A DNA stretch of 64,000 nucleotides from positions 16,626 through 80,625 of the forward strand of contig JABLXP010000008.1 in the NCBI GenBank assembly GCA_013178045.1, in the 5' to 3' direction. The position numbers were made by a program, and so were the translations under genes. Below the pieces are notes generated by a model, which saw nothing but the letters and a program-made list of their open reading frames with translations, ran no database searches and was not told the origin of the DNA. Below are positions 54,391 through 62,586 of this stretch, in pieces (positions within the stretch are counted from its first letter, which is position 1; every line of letters starts with the position of its first letter). This stretch comes from Bacillota bacterium. GTDB taxonomy: Bacteria; Bacillota; Ch66.

Positions 54391-55596
54391 ATGAAAAAAG
54401 TAGTGCTGGCGTATTCAGGCGGTCTGGATACTTCGATCATCATCCCCTGGTTGAAAGAAAACTTTGGCTATGAAGTGATCGCCATGTGTGCTGACCTCGG
54501 TCAGGGGGAAGAGCTTGCGCCCCTGCGCGAGAAGGCGATTAAAAGCGGGGCCAGCAAAATTTATATTGAAGATGTCCGCCGTGAGTTTGTCGAAGACTTT
54601 ATCTGGCCGACCTTGAAGGCCGGGGCGATTTATGAAGGTAAATACCTGTTGGGTACCTCTTTTGCCCGTCCGCTGATCGCCAAGAAGCTGGTGGAGATCG
54701 CGGAGAAAGAAGGGGCCGAGGCAGTGGCCCATGGTGCAACCGGCAAGGGGAACGACCAGGTCCGCTTTGAACTGGCAGTTAAGGCTCTGAATCCAGAATT
54801 AAAGGTTATTGCTCCCTGGCGCTTGTGGAATATCCGTTCACGGGAAGACGCCATCGACTACGCCCAGGCGCGGGGGATTCCCGTGCCGGTTACTAAAGAC
54901 CGGCCGTACAGCATGGACCGTAACCTGTGGCACTTGAGCCATGAAGGCGGTGACCTGGAAGACCCCCGTAATGCACCCCAGGATGATGTTTATCTGCTGA
55001 TCACGCCGCCGGAAAAAGCTCCTGATAAACCGACATATGTAGAGATTTTTTTTGAAAAAGGGGTGCCGAAGCGGATTAATGAGCAGGAACTTGATCCCGT
55101 TACTCTTATCGCGACTCTAAACAAAATAGCTGGGGAGAACGGGGTTGGAATTATTGATATGGTGGAAAACCGTTTGGTCGGGATGAAATCTCGAGGCGTT
55201 TATGAATGTCCAGGTGGTACTGTTCTTTACGCAGCCCACCAGGAACTGGAGGAACTCTGCCTCGATCGGCAAACATTGCACTTTAAAAAGATCGTGGCTG
55301 AGAAATATGCTGAACTGGTTTATGATGGGGTCTGGTACTCGCCACTAAAACAAGCGCTTGATGCTTTTGTGGACAGTACGCAGCAGACCGTCACCGGCAC
55401 CGTGCGGATGAAGCTGTACAAAGGGAACTGTGTACCAGCTGGTAAACACTCCCCTTATTCATTGTACGATCAGGAACTGGTTACCTTCGGTGAAGACCAG
55501 GTCTATAACCAGAAAGATGCCGAGGGATTTATCAATTTATTTGGCTTGCCGCTTAAAGTTCGGGCGCTCATGGAGAGAAAGAGTGGTTTAAAATAA
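54391..55596 (+). CDS. argG: argininosuccinate synthase
   Basis: ArgG (401 aa) condenses citrulline with aspartate using ATP. The N-terminal P-loop-like motif [15 protein letters not shown] and [17 protein letters not shown] are clear. ATG 54391 lies after GGAGGGAG; a GTG at 54388 is less likely. A 102-nt spacer with a large dyad separates it from argH. Confidence 0.96.
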   Translation: MKKVVLAYSGGLDTSIIIPWLKENFGYEVIAMCADLGQGEELAPLREKAIKSGASKIYIEDVRREFVEDFIWPTLKAGAIYEGKYLLGTSFARPLIAKKLVEIAEKEGAEAVAHGATGKGNDQVRFELAVKALNPELKVIAPWRLWNIRSREDAIDYAQARGIPVPVTKDRPYSMDRNLWHLSHEGGDLEDPRNAPQDDVYLLITPPEKAPDKPTYVEIFFEKGVPKRINEQELDPVTLIATLNKIAGENGVGIIDMVENRLVGMKSRGVYECPGGTVLYAAHQELEELCLDRQTLHFKKIVAEKYAELVYDGVWYSPLKQALDAFVDSTQQTVTGTVRMKLYKGNCVPAGKHSPYSLYDQELVTFGEDQVYNQKDAEGFINLFGLPLKVRALMERKSGLK

Positions 55597-55616
55597 ATTG
55601 ATTCCAAACTACGTAG

Positions 55617-55680
55617 CCTGATCCTGTTTCAATGACCGTTAGCTTAGCGCTAGCGGTCAAATCATTGAGTTTGATCAGAC
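55617..55680 (+). promoter_or_regulatory. nested palindrome between argG and argH
   Basis: An 11-bp stem TGACCGTTAGC (55633-55643) / GCTAGCGGTCA (55649-55659) with a 5-nt loop is nested inside TCAATGA/TCATTGA and an outer CTGATC/GATCAG pair. No T run follows. It could be a processing or stability element, a partial terminator that lowers argH expression, or a protein-binding site. Confidence 0.5.
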
Positions 55681-55698
55681 ACTGTTGGAGGGATTGAA

Positions 55699-57099
55699 TT
55701 GAAACTTTGGGGAGGACGTTTTCAGAAAGAAACTGATCGACTGGTCGAGGACTTTCATTCTTCGATTTCTTTTGACCAGCGTCTGTACCGCCAGGATATC
55801 CAGGGGAGCATCGCGCACGCTACCATGTTGGGGCAATGCGGGATTATCTCTCCCGCCGAAGCGATGCAGATTGTCGCCGGATTGCAGGAGATCCTGGCGG
55901 ACATAGAGGCCGGCCGGGTCGAGTTTGACGTGGGAGCGGAAGACATTCACATGAATATTGAGAAGCTTCTCACACAGCGGATCGGGGAAGTAGGCAAGAA
56001 GTTGCATACCGCGCGGAGCCGTAACGATCAGGTTGCCCTCGACATTCGCATGTACCTCAAAGATGAGATCGCCCAGATTCAGGAACTCCTGGTAGAACTG
56101 CAGACGGTGCTCCTGCACGGAGCAGAACGGTATCAAAACGTGATCATGCCCGGTTATACCCACTTACAAAAGGCGCAGCCGATTACCCTGGCGCACCATT
56201 TTCTGGCGTATTTCGAGATGTTTCAGCGGGACTTTGCGCGCCTGGAGGACTGTTACCGGCGCACCAATGTCATGCCTCTGGGTTCCGGGGCCCTGGCGGG
56301 GACGACCTTTCCGATTGATCGTCAGTTTGTGGCCCGACAGCTGGGTTTTCCGACGATTACGGCCAACAGCCTGGACGGGGTGAGCGACCGGGATTTCGCC
56401 ATTGAGTTCGCTGCTGCAGCCAGTCTGATCATGGTCCATCTCAGCCGCTTCTGCGAAGAACTGATCCTCTGGTCAACCGATGAGTTCCGGTTTGTGGAGA
56501 TGGATGATGCCTACAGCACGGGCAGCAGCATCATGCCGCAGAAGAAGAACCCGGATGTGGCAGAACTGGTGCGTGGAAAAAGCGGGCGGGTTTTTGGCAG
56601 TTTAATGACTCTGCTGACGGTAATGAAAGGGCTGCCGCTGGCCTATAACAAGGACATGCAGGAGGATAAAGAAGCCCTCTTCGATGCGGTGGATACCGTG
56701 AAGAAATGCCTGCTGGTCTTTACGCCAATGGTAAGGACCCTGAAGGTCAATCAGGAGCAGATGTACAAGGGGGCAAAAGGTGGTTTTACCAATGCCACCG
56801 ACCTGGCCGATTATCTGGTGAGAAAAGGGGTTCCCTTCCGGGAGGCCCATGCCATTGTTGGCCGGTTGGTGCTCCACTGCTTGCAGGCCAATAAAAACCT
56901 GGAAGAACTGGCTTTAAATGAGTTTCTACAGTTTTCCCCAGTTTTCAGTGAGGATGTTTATGCGGCCATCCGGGTAGAGGCTTGCGTCGAGGCCAGAAAA
57001 GTGACGGGTGGTCCGGCGACCCAGGCAGTCCGCGAGGCGCTTGAACGTGCCCGCCTTTTGGTGGCCGAAAACAAGCGAATGCTGGCGAAAGAGGAATAG
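55699..57099 (+). CDS. argH: argininosuccinate lyase
   Basis: ArgH (466 aa) cleaves argininosuccinate to arginine and fumarate. It begins [20 protein letters not shown] and has the family signature [20 protein letters not shown]. It starts at TTG 55699 with GGAGGG upstream. Last gene of the arginine cluster. Confidence 0.96.
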   Translation: MKLWGGRFQKETDRLVEDFHSSISFDQRLYRQDIQGSIAHATMLGQCGIISPAEAMQIVAGLQEILADIEAGRVEFDVGAEDIHMNIEKLLTQRIGEVGKKLHTARSRNDQVALDIRMYLKDEIAQIQELLVELQTVLLHGAERYQNVIMPGYTHLQKAQPITLAHHFLAYFEMFQRDFARLEDCYRRTNVMPLGSGALAGTTFPIDRQFVARQLGFPTITANSLDGVSDRDFAIEFAAAASLIMVHLSRFCEELILWSTDEFRFVEMDDAYSTGSSIMPQKKNPDVAELVRGKSGRVFGSLMTLLTVMKGLPLAYNKDMQEDKEALFDAVDTVKKCLLVFTPMVRTLKVNQEQMYKGAKGGFTNATDLADYLVRKGVPFREAHAIVGRLVLHCLQANKNLEELALNEFLQFSPVFSEDVYAAIRVEACVEARKVTGGPATQAVREALERARLLVAENKRMLAKEE

Positions 57100-57240
57100 C
57101 CTACCAGCGACAACAGCAGATGTAGCGTGGTAAATTTAACTTTGTTAAGAATACAATATACTTCTTCTGGATTTATTGATTAGCGCATTGGAAAATGTAA
57201 TAATACATTTGCAGTTTTATTCATCCTTCCCTCTATGGGA

Positions 57241-57269
57241 CCGTTGCGATTTGACGCAGCGGTTTTTTT
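57241..57269 (+). terminator. terminator of the arginine operon
   Basis: CCGTTGC pairs with GCAGCGG (one G-T pair) and is followed by seven Ts. The stretch 57100-57240 holds no gene. Confidence 0.85.
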
Positions 57270-57355
57270 ATTTCAGAAACATCTGGCACCGGGAGCGCGG
57301 CTGAAGGGACGCCAGTGAGGCTGCGCCTAGACGGCCAGGACACTTGGCATAAAAT

Positions 57356-57401
57356 CAGCCTCCTTAGCACCTGTGCATTCGCGAGGGCACTTTAGAGGCT
57401 G
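57356..57401 (-). terminator. possible terminator of the minus-strand island genes
   Basis: CAGCCTC (57356-57362) and GAGGCTG (57395-57401) form a stem; on the minus strand it is followed by ATTTTAT. It would stop leftward transcripts from the island before they reach argH. The stem is short and the loop long. Confidence 0.35.
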
Positions 57402-57421
57402 AAACCTTTGATTAATAAGGC

Positions 57422-57462
57422 TGGAGCTGATGGAGAGATTCGAACCCTCGACCTGCGCATTA
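57422..57462 (-). pseudogene. 3' fragment of a tRNA gene (tRNA-Thr-like), likely attachment-site scar
   Basis: Reading on the minus strand: TAA (end of the anticodon loop), TGCGC (3' anticodon stem), AGGTC (variable loop), T arm GAGGG-TTCGAAT-CTCTC, acceptor 3' strand CATCAGC and then TCCA. The 5' half of the cloverleaf is absent; upstream bases cannot form the anticodon or acceptor stems. The implied acceptor GCTGATG and the T discriminator resemble the Thr tRNAs at 1157 and 1508. Such 3' halves are typical scars where an integrase has inserted DNA into a tRNA gene. 57463-57720 holds no other gene I can support. Confidence 0.7.
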
Positions 57463-57688
57463 TCCAAGCAAGGCAGTATGGACCCCTCCCCGCGAGGCAG
57501 TAAGGAAACATCCCAGCATATCAGCAAGTAGTTTCTTCTCCAAACACCATCCCCATATATAAGCACGGGCTCTCCTGCTCTGTGGGATAACGGCACGAGT
57601 GATGAACCTGATTCTCTCACGCCGCCCGACCATCAGAAGCGGCGCGAGTTTAGTTATCAAGATGGTTTTCTAGATTTATCTATCTTTT

Positions 57689-57705
57689 TCTAGAACGTTT
57701 CTAGA
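57689..57705. repeat. TCTAGAA inverted repeat
   Basis: TCTAGAA (57689-57695), CGT, TTCTAGA (57699-57705): a perfect 7-bp palindrome around three bases, with a third TCTAGA at 57669-57674. It lies 16 nt beyond the stop of the 123-aa gene. It could be a terminator stem, an operator or a recombination site. Confidence 0.4.
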
Positions 57706-57720
57706 AACGGAGTTACTATG

Positions 57721-58092
57721 TTAACCATAATGATAACCCCTACGCCCGAATTCCCGCTGATAGAACTCATAGAGTTCTTCGGTGGAATTGAATTCTGGAA
57801 CAGGACCCACTAAATACGGGCGCACTTTCTTATTGTACTCTTTAAGCGTCAGGGCTTTGAACTCTATAAGCCCGAAGTCCTTGCGCCCTTCCTCCAGCGT
57901 GTCCTCTATTCGGTGCCAGACAAACCCATTCTTTGTCTCCTTCACAAGCTTCCCAAAGAATTGGTGCCCCCGGTTTGTGCTGTGAAAGCCGACCCAGTCA
58001 TCATGTACTTCAACCCCAATGGCCAGCATTAAAGGAGGCCGCAATCCAAATGAACTGTCTTTGACGAGATACAACACCTTATTGCTAATCAT
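57721..58092 (-). CDS. unrecognised 123-aa protein of the OLD-glycosylase operon
   Basis: I do not recognise a family. The protein is soluble, with no signal peptide or membrane span. It starts MISNKVLYLVKDSSFGLRPP, has aromatic and basic patches (GRRGYHYG at the C terminus) and an acidic middle (RIEDTLEEGRKDFGLIEFK). GCAGGAG lies 6 nt before the ATG, overlapping the stop region of the glycosylase gene 5 nt away. The tight spacing says it is translated with the genes upstream and is probably functionally tied to them. Confidence 0.75.
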   Translation of the reverse strand: MISNKVLYLVKDSSFGLRPPLMLAIGVEVHDDWVGFHSTNRGHQFFGKLVKETKNGFVWHRIEDTLEEGRKDFGLIEFKALTLKEYNKKVRPYLVGPVPEFNSTEELYEFYQREFGRRGYHYG

Positions 58093-58097
58093 TCATA

Positions 58098-58603
58098 TCA
58101 ACTCCTGCGCTCGCTAGGCGGTTGAACTACATAATCGGCAAGTTCCAACCAGTATTGTTCATTCCAGTAAGCTCGTGCCGCACCCGAGGTTGATGGTAAG
58201 ACGAAAACAGCCGATGACCCCACTCTTTCCGGTTGTAACCCGTATTTTACGGGACGACCCAGGAATTCCATAGCAGCTCGCTTACCATTAAAAACAACCA
58301 CTTTTGGAGACGCTTTTTCCAGACGCTGCCTAAGACCCGCAATATTAAAGACTTCTTTCTTTAAAGTATTATCATTCCCTGAAGCCTTTTTCACTAAATC
58401 GGTGAGACCTATACCATAATTCAAAAGGATACGATATTCTTGTGGCTGTAACTGGCGAGGAGTTAGGCCAATCCTGTAGAGTACTGTCCAGAATTGGTTG
58501 CCTCGCCCGGCATAATAAGCCCCAATGCAGACCGGTTCCCAGCCGCCATCCCGCAGAAAACCACCTTAAGGCCCGGTTTAAGAACGTCAGGAAGGATATC
58601 CAT
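58098..58603 (-). pseudogene. mug: Mug/TDG-type mismatch-specific DNA glycosylase, frameshifted
   Basis: Uracil/mismatch DNA glycosylases remove damaged or mispaired bases. From ATG 58603 the first frame gives LKPGLKVVFCGMAAGNRSAL, the family's motif 1, but then runs to a stop. Shifting by one base at the TTGGGGCT stretch (about 58526-58533) restores GAYYAGRGNQFWTVLYRIGL and the rest, ending with the motif-2 segment FVLPSTSGAARAYWNE. One missing G in the G4 run explains everything. It is either a true inactivating mutation or a sequencing error. The start overlaps the end of the OLD gene by 17 nt; ATG 58615 is also in frame. Confidence 0.85.
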
Positions 58604-60227
58604 CAGAAGAATCATCTCCTCTGGTTACAAACCTAACGATCTCTTCCATAAGTCTCTTAAGCTCCGCACTCACTCCATTCCAGTCTCCGGCAGCATCGAG
58701 GTGCACCATCATGTGCTCGGGCTTTTCATGCTTTCGTGGCTCTTCGATTCCCGCCACGGCCTCAAAGCAGGGATCGCACTTGAACGTCAAAGCTGAACCA
58801 TGTACTTTGACTGCTTCTTGAATGTCCCTTTCACGTTTCTCGTTGGTAGCTACGTCCTGCGGGTCAGTTTTGTCTGAATCCGTATCGTAAATGACCATCA
58901 CAGGCTTTTCGATAGCTGCCATGATCCTTACAAGAATAGGAATAGCGGTCTTGCTTCCAGCTTCAATCACGGAACAATCATATAGGTCAAGCTCCAAAGT
59001 CGGTTCCATCATATCAGCGAGCCGTCGGATGGCTAAGTGCTCAGTCGGACCTTCGACGATAATTACCTTTCGAGCAAAAAAGGCTTCGTTTTTTGGCTCG
59101 GCGAGGTGCTTAACTCGTGATTTCCAATCTCCTGTTACTTTAGATACATCTGGAGTCTTCACCTTTGTGCCGGCGTCCTTAGTTTTATAAACCAGTCTCA
59201 CTGACTCAAAAGATTCCAGGTCAACAAAATCCTGGCTGTGCGTCGTGTAAATTATCTGAACGCCATTTTCGGAAAGTTCCTTGAGAAGACGAAACAGGTG
59301 TCGGCGTCCGTGCGGATGAAGATAGAGCTCAGGTTCCTCGAAGAGTAATATGGCGTTTTCCTTCTTCATCTCACGATAGACCTGAAGCAAGCTCATTACA
59401 AGAGCAGATTGAACACCTGAGCCCATGCGCTCAAAATCGACCAATTCCGGGGTATCGGGATCCTTGAACAAGATTGAAAAGTTCTTGTACAGATTTATAG
59501 GGTCGAGGCCATCCAACTGAAGCGACAGTTCCCGTAAGCCAGTGTGGCGCTTTAATTGTTCAGCAAGATTTTTCTCAAGTTCCTCGAACTCTTTCGTGCG
59601 CAGGAGTTCTCTGGCTTCTTCAAATTTATCCAGGAATGCTTTGAACCTTTTAGAATCCTTTTTTAGTTCTTTCGCGATATCAGCCAGCATGCGCCCGAAG
59701 ATAGAACGCGAACTGCCGGACAAATGATAGCGAGCATTCCTGTCCACATCGATAATTACCGCAGGTAGTTCGCCACGAATGTCGCTAGTAACTTGCGCAG
59801 GGCTCTGGTACGGCTTCGCCTGTGGATTCGGACGTTTCAGTATGTTGACGGGGTTGCCATCCTTGTCTACACACACAAACGATGACTTCAGGTCACCAGG
59901 TTCTTTTTCCCCTGTTTTTCTCTTATATCTATCGATTTTGAACTGTATCCCCGAATACTTCACGGAACTCCCAACATCTCCCCGCGTCTCACGCTCTTGA
60001 TCGAACCAAACGGTGATCACCATGTCCCCATCCGAATAAGCGTAAAAGTCCGCAAGCTCAATGGCTCTGGTCGTTGGCCACGTTTCTCCCAGCACTAAAG
60101 CAAGGGCACTGAGAATGTTGGACTTGCCCACGTTGTTAGGACCAATCAGGGCGCAAAGGTCCCCAACCTCGAACTCTAGCTCCTTGATGCTTCTGTAATT
60201 CTGGATTTTGACTCGTTCAAGCTTCAT
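58587..60227 (-). CDS. OLD-family ATP-dependent nuclease (AAA ATPase with TOPRIM domain)
   Basis: A 546-aa protein with an SMC/RecF-like ATPase (Walker A GPNNVGKSN at residues 29-37; Walker B ILLFEEPELYLHPHGRR; then IYTTHSQDFVDLES) and a C-terminal TOPRIM nuclease (VIIVEGPTEHLAI with the catalytic Glu, VMVIYDTDSDK with DxD). OLD proteins, named after phage P2 Old, act in phage exclusion. No UvrD-type helicase (GajB) is adjacent in the window, so this is more like stand-alone class 1 OLD, though a partner beyond the window is not excluded. GAGGAGTGAG precedes the ATG. The glycosylase and 123-aa genes are coupled behind it. Confidence 0.9.
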   Translation of the reverse strand: MKLERVKIQNYRSIKELEFEVGDLCALIGPNNVGKSNILSALALVLGETWPTTRAIELADFYAYSDGDMVITVWFDQERETRGDVGSSVKYSGIQFKIDRYKRKTGEKEPGDLKSSFVCVDKDGNPVNILKRPNPQAKPYQSPAQVTSDIRGELPAVIIDVDRNARYHLSGSSRSIFGRMLADIAKELKKDSKRFKAFLDKFEEARELLRTKEFEELEKNLAEQLKRHTGLRELSLQLDGLDPINLYKNFSILFKDPDTPELVDFERMGSGVQSALVMSLLQVYREMKKENAILLFEEPELYLHPHGRRHLFRLLKELSENGVQIIYTTHSQDFVDLESFESVRLVYKTKDAGTKVKTPDVSKVTGDWKSRVKHLAEPKNEAFFARKVIIVEGPTEHLAIRRLADMMEPTLELDLYDCSVIEAGSKTAIPILVRIMAAIEKPVMVIYDTDSDKTDPQDVATNEKRERDIQEAVKVHGSALTFKCDPCFEAVAGIEEPRKHEKPEHMMVHLDAAGDWNGVSAELKRLMEEIVRFVTRGDDSSDGYPS

Positions 60228-60424
60228 AGCTCACTCCTCTTCTCCCGCATTCTTGTCCATGCGGTACTGATGTTGTAGTTGACGGTAAGTAACGACAATC
60301 CGAAAAAACGAGGAGCCACCAGTAGGAAAGACAGCAGTTAAGTGCGGTCACAACTGCAGCGGCATCCGATTTCTTTGGCAGCAAAAGTGTCTTGACCTAA
60401 GATTGGAATCTGCTCACCATCGCG
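60228..60424. other. non-coding spacer upstream of the OLD gene
   Basis: About 200 nt between the OLD start and the small pseudogene. I see no convincing promoter pair and no gene. On the minus strand a CTCCTCG followed by six Ts near 60305 could be part of a terminator, without a good stem. Confidence 0.3.
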
Positions 60425-60664
60425 CTAATCCGGGCGATTAAGAATTTCCCAGACGATTTGGTACACCTTGATCCCTCTCTTTTCGAGCCTGCCCAAAAAG
60501 TGATCGGGGGGCTCTTCCGCGGTTGTTGGTATGCCCACCCTTTTCTACACTTCTTTGACCAACCCGTCAAAGCTGGCAAATCCCAATTTGCTAATCTTGC
60601 AAATTGGGGCAGCCGGCCTGAGTAATTTATCCTGAAATTCAACAGATAATGTGCTAAATGACAC
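60425..60664 (-). pseudogene. small gene of unknown function broken by an in-frame stop
   Basis: A frame of 80 codons starts at GTG 60664, 1 nt after the stop of the HEPN-type gene, and runs to TAG 60427-60425. It looks like protein (SFDGLVKEV, then KRVGIPTTAEEPPDHFLGRL), but codon 40 is TAG (60547-60545), a single change from CAG. A different frame of 81 codons over the same bases has no family resemblance and no binding site. The intact protein would have been about 79 aa; family unknown. Confidence 0.5.
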
Positions 60665-60665
60665 T

Positions 60666-61736
60666 TTACTTACAAGGGCGCAGGCGCAACGTAGCTTCGT
60701 GCAGCCTATTCACGAAACGGTTGAAACAATCGACGGCCTTTTCCACCAGCTTTTGATCGGAGAACTCAGGCTCCCCCGAGGCAACTGGGAGTAAGCTTTC
60801 CCACGGGCTGAAATGCACCACCCTGTGGCGGTGGTGAATGAGCCGTTGGAGCAGCGCCAGATCATTGGAGGAGACTCCTATCTCGCCAAACTTTATGCCG
60901 TAGGCCTTACGGTACGCCTTCTTCGCCTCCTCGTAATCCTGAAAGTTTATACGTCGATCCCCGACCATCTTCTGAAGTACTGTCCGGTTCCTGGCGACTG
61001 CCTCTTCTTTCAAATCGTCTGCGGTGAAATGTGCTCTCTCCCGTTGGGAGTAAAAGGCAGTTATTAAGGCCTCAAGGTCGGAGTTAATCCCTTCTGATTC
61101 CAGCTCCAGGAACCTTGTTTTGCAGTAGGCCTCAAAGCCTGTCACCAGTGTAACAATTATGAAGTTGCTCAAAATCACTTCGAAAGCGTAATCCTCTTCT
61201 GACTTTGCTTTTCTAAGCAACTCCATCGCTTGCACCGTGTTCCGCCAGGCCTCTATGGCTGTAGGCTGTAACACCAAATGCCCGCCCAAGCGCACGGAGT
61301 AGTGGCCCACCGCCAAGCTGGTATCGCCGATCCTGTAAACACGACCATCCTCGCCCACCCTGAGTTGTACCGGGGACGGTCGCCCCTCAGCCCGCACCAG
61401 CTTTCCCCCGGGAACCCTCGGGCCTACATACAGCCTTGTTTCCAAAGGAGACCACACAAGCGCGATATATACCCGAAAACAGGGGGTAACAGACGTTAGA
61501 TCCACCGTGACCACGCGGGTTCCTGTGCCAGGAGCGGAATGATAAAATAACAACTCTAACCGCTCGTTGCGCACCAATTGGAAAATGTGGGCTCCGGCCG
61601 CCAGTTCCAAAATGACCTCCTGAGGCAGAGCTGTATCAAAAAGCGTTTCAGAAACGTAATCGAACTCAACCGTCCCTTCCGGGCGACACATTTCCTCCTG
61701 AATCCTTTTCAGCACATCTGGCGGAATGTTTCGCAC
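60666..61736 (-). CDS. unrecognised protein with C-terminal HEPN-type R-x4-H motif
   Basis: A 356-aa protein. The N-terminal two-fifths is rich in beta-like segments (LYVGPRVPGGKLVRAEG), and the rest is helical. Near residue 310 it has LIHHRHRVVHFSPWE, which contains R-x4-H (RHRVVH), the catalytic signature of HEPN ribonucleases common in toxin and anti-phage systems. Whether it is a true HEPN domain needs a profile search. The start is GTG 61736 with GGAAGGTGAG upstream. It lies between the BrxA-like gene and the OLD operon in the same direction. Confidence 0.6.
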   Translation of the reverse strand: MRNIPPDVLKRIQEEMCRPEGTVEFDYVSETLFDTALPQEVILELAAGAHIFQLVRNERLELLFYHSAPGTGTRVVTVDLTSVTPCFRVYIALVWSPLETRLYVGPRVPGGKLVRAEGRPSPVQLRVGEDGRVYRIGDTSLAVGHYSVRLGGHLVLQPTAIEAWRNTVQAMELLRKAKSEEDYAFEVILSNFIIVTLVTGFEAYCKTRFLELESEGINSDLEALITAFYSQRERAHFTADDLKEEAVARNRTVLQKMVGDRRINFQDYEEAKKAYRKAYGIKFGEIGVSSNDLALLQRLIHHRHRVVHFSPWESLLPVASGEPEFSDQKLVEKAVDCFNRFVNRLHEATLRLRPCK

Positions 61737-61861
61737 TGTCTCACCTTCCTTGTCGGGTCGTAGCGTTTGAGGTAGCAGGCAACTTCCTTACCCAAGAGTG
61801 GACCCCTTACTTTCCAGGCCCGCCTACGGGCTCCACCACCAAAGAGCTACAGACCCGACCA
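61737..61861. other. spacer with a GC-rich hairpin
   Basis: The 125 nt between the BrxA-like and HEPN-type genes contain GCCCG-TAGG-CGGGC (near 61815-61835) without a T run. It is probably an mRNA structure. No promoter is evident. Confidence 0.3.
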
Positions 61862-62584
61862 TTACCGGTGTACGATTGTAACCATGTCTAAATCCAAACC
61901 CTGACGCTGTATTTCAAACCGTTTAGATTGCCGTATATCCGCCACCGAAATATCCAGGTGAAACGGAAAAGCTGAAGGTAACTTTGGCAATTGTTGCAGG
62001 ATCGTCATTGGGGTGGATTCTGAATACAGCAGGGCTTCTAAAAACCATAACTGAACACTAGCGCTGGCCGGGCCTTTTTTGGCGGCGGGGATATAAACGC
62101 CTTTTACGGCCGTATCCTGGAGAACGCCCCAGTCTACCATCGAACGTACAACTCGCTGGCTCGCCCGGCAAACAGTTGACCTTTCCCCCCACCGCTCCGC
62201 CAGCCGACGGTAAATCTGCTCTAGAGAAACTTCATTCTGCAGTGTCAAAAGACGACCAATAATATCCGCTATATCGCGAAAAAATGGATATGCCACAAGC
62301 GTCATGCCCCAGTGCAACCAGAGTCTTGTATCGGGGCCGTCCTCGGTTAAAATTCCTAAAGCCCGCTCCTGTAATGACCGATGTTTCTGCGGTACCCTCA
62401 CCCAAATCCGAGTTAGTACGGTTATGGTCTTCCTGCGTGCCTCTTTACTTCGACATTCTGATTGCAAGAAATCATCAAGGTATTTCCGTACCTCAGCAAT
62501 GTCTGTTTCCGTTGCGGCTTTCCAGGCGGCGGCATCCAGCCATTCCAGCTTAATTCTCCGGTCAAAACCGATATTTAATGCCAT
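61862..62584 (-). CDS. BrxA-like candidate adjacent to PglZ
   Basis: A 240-aa helical protein of no family I can name with certainty. Its layout resembles BrxA (DUF1819): a KTITVLTRIWV-type helix, a hydrophobic middle (LHWGMTLVAYPFFRDIADII), then a winged-helix-like segment ending SQRVVRSMVDWGVLQDT. In type 3 BREX loci brxA follows pglZ, the position this gene has. The identity is inferred from position and pattern only. ATG 62584 is preferred, with GGGAGGAG upstream; it starts 2 nt after the pglZ stop. Confidence 0.55.
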   Translation of the reverse strand: MALNIGFDRRIKLEWLDAAAWKAATETDIAEVRKYLDDFLQSECRSKEARRKTITVLTRIWVRVPQKHRSLQERALGILTEDGPDTRLWLHWGMTLVAYPFFRDIADIIGRLLTLQNEVSLEQIYRRLAERWGERSTVCRASQRVVRSMVDWGVLQDTAVKGVYIPAAKKGPASASVQLWFLEALLYSESTPMTILQQLPKLPSAFPFHLDISVADIRQSKRFEIQRQGLDLDMVTIVHR

Positions 62585-62586
62585 GA

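Noticed and set aside
57422..57462. Reading the tRNA fragment as tRNA-Ile (GAT)
   Set aside because: GATAA before the stem resembles Ile, but position 33 is not T, and the acceptor and T discriminator fit Thr better.
57327..57660. Minus-strand frames of 97 and 66 codons across the tRNA fragment
   Set aside because: They cross the tRNA remnant and a hairpin, have no family resemblance and no convincing binding site.
58587..60227. Calling the OLD gene part of a Gabija (GajA-GajB) pair
   Set aside because: No UvrD-like helicase lies beside it in the window; the neighbours are a glycosylase and an unknown protein.
60397..60642. 81-codon minus-strand frame as a real gene
   Set aside because: The overlapping frame with one TAG looks more protein-like and starts right after the upstream stop; the 81-codon frame lacks a binding site.
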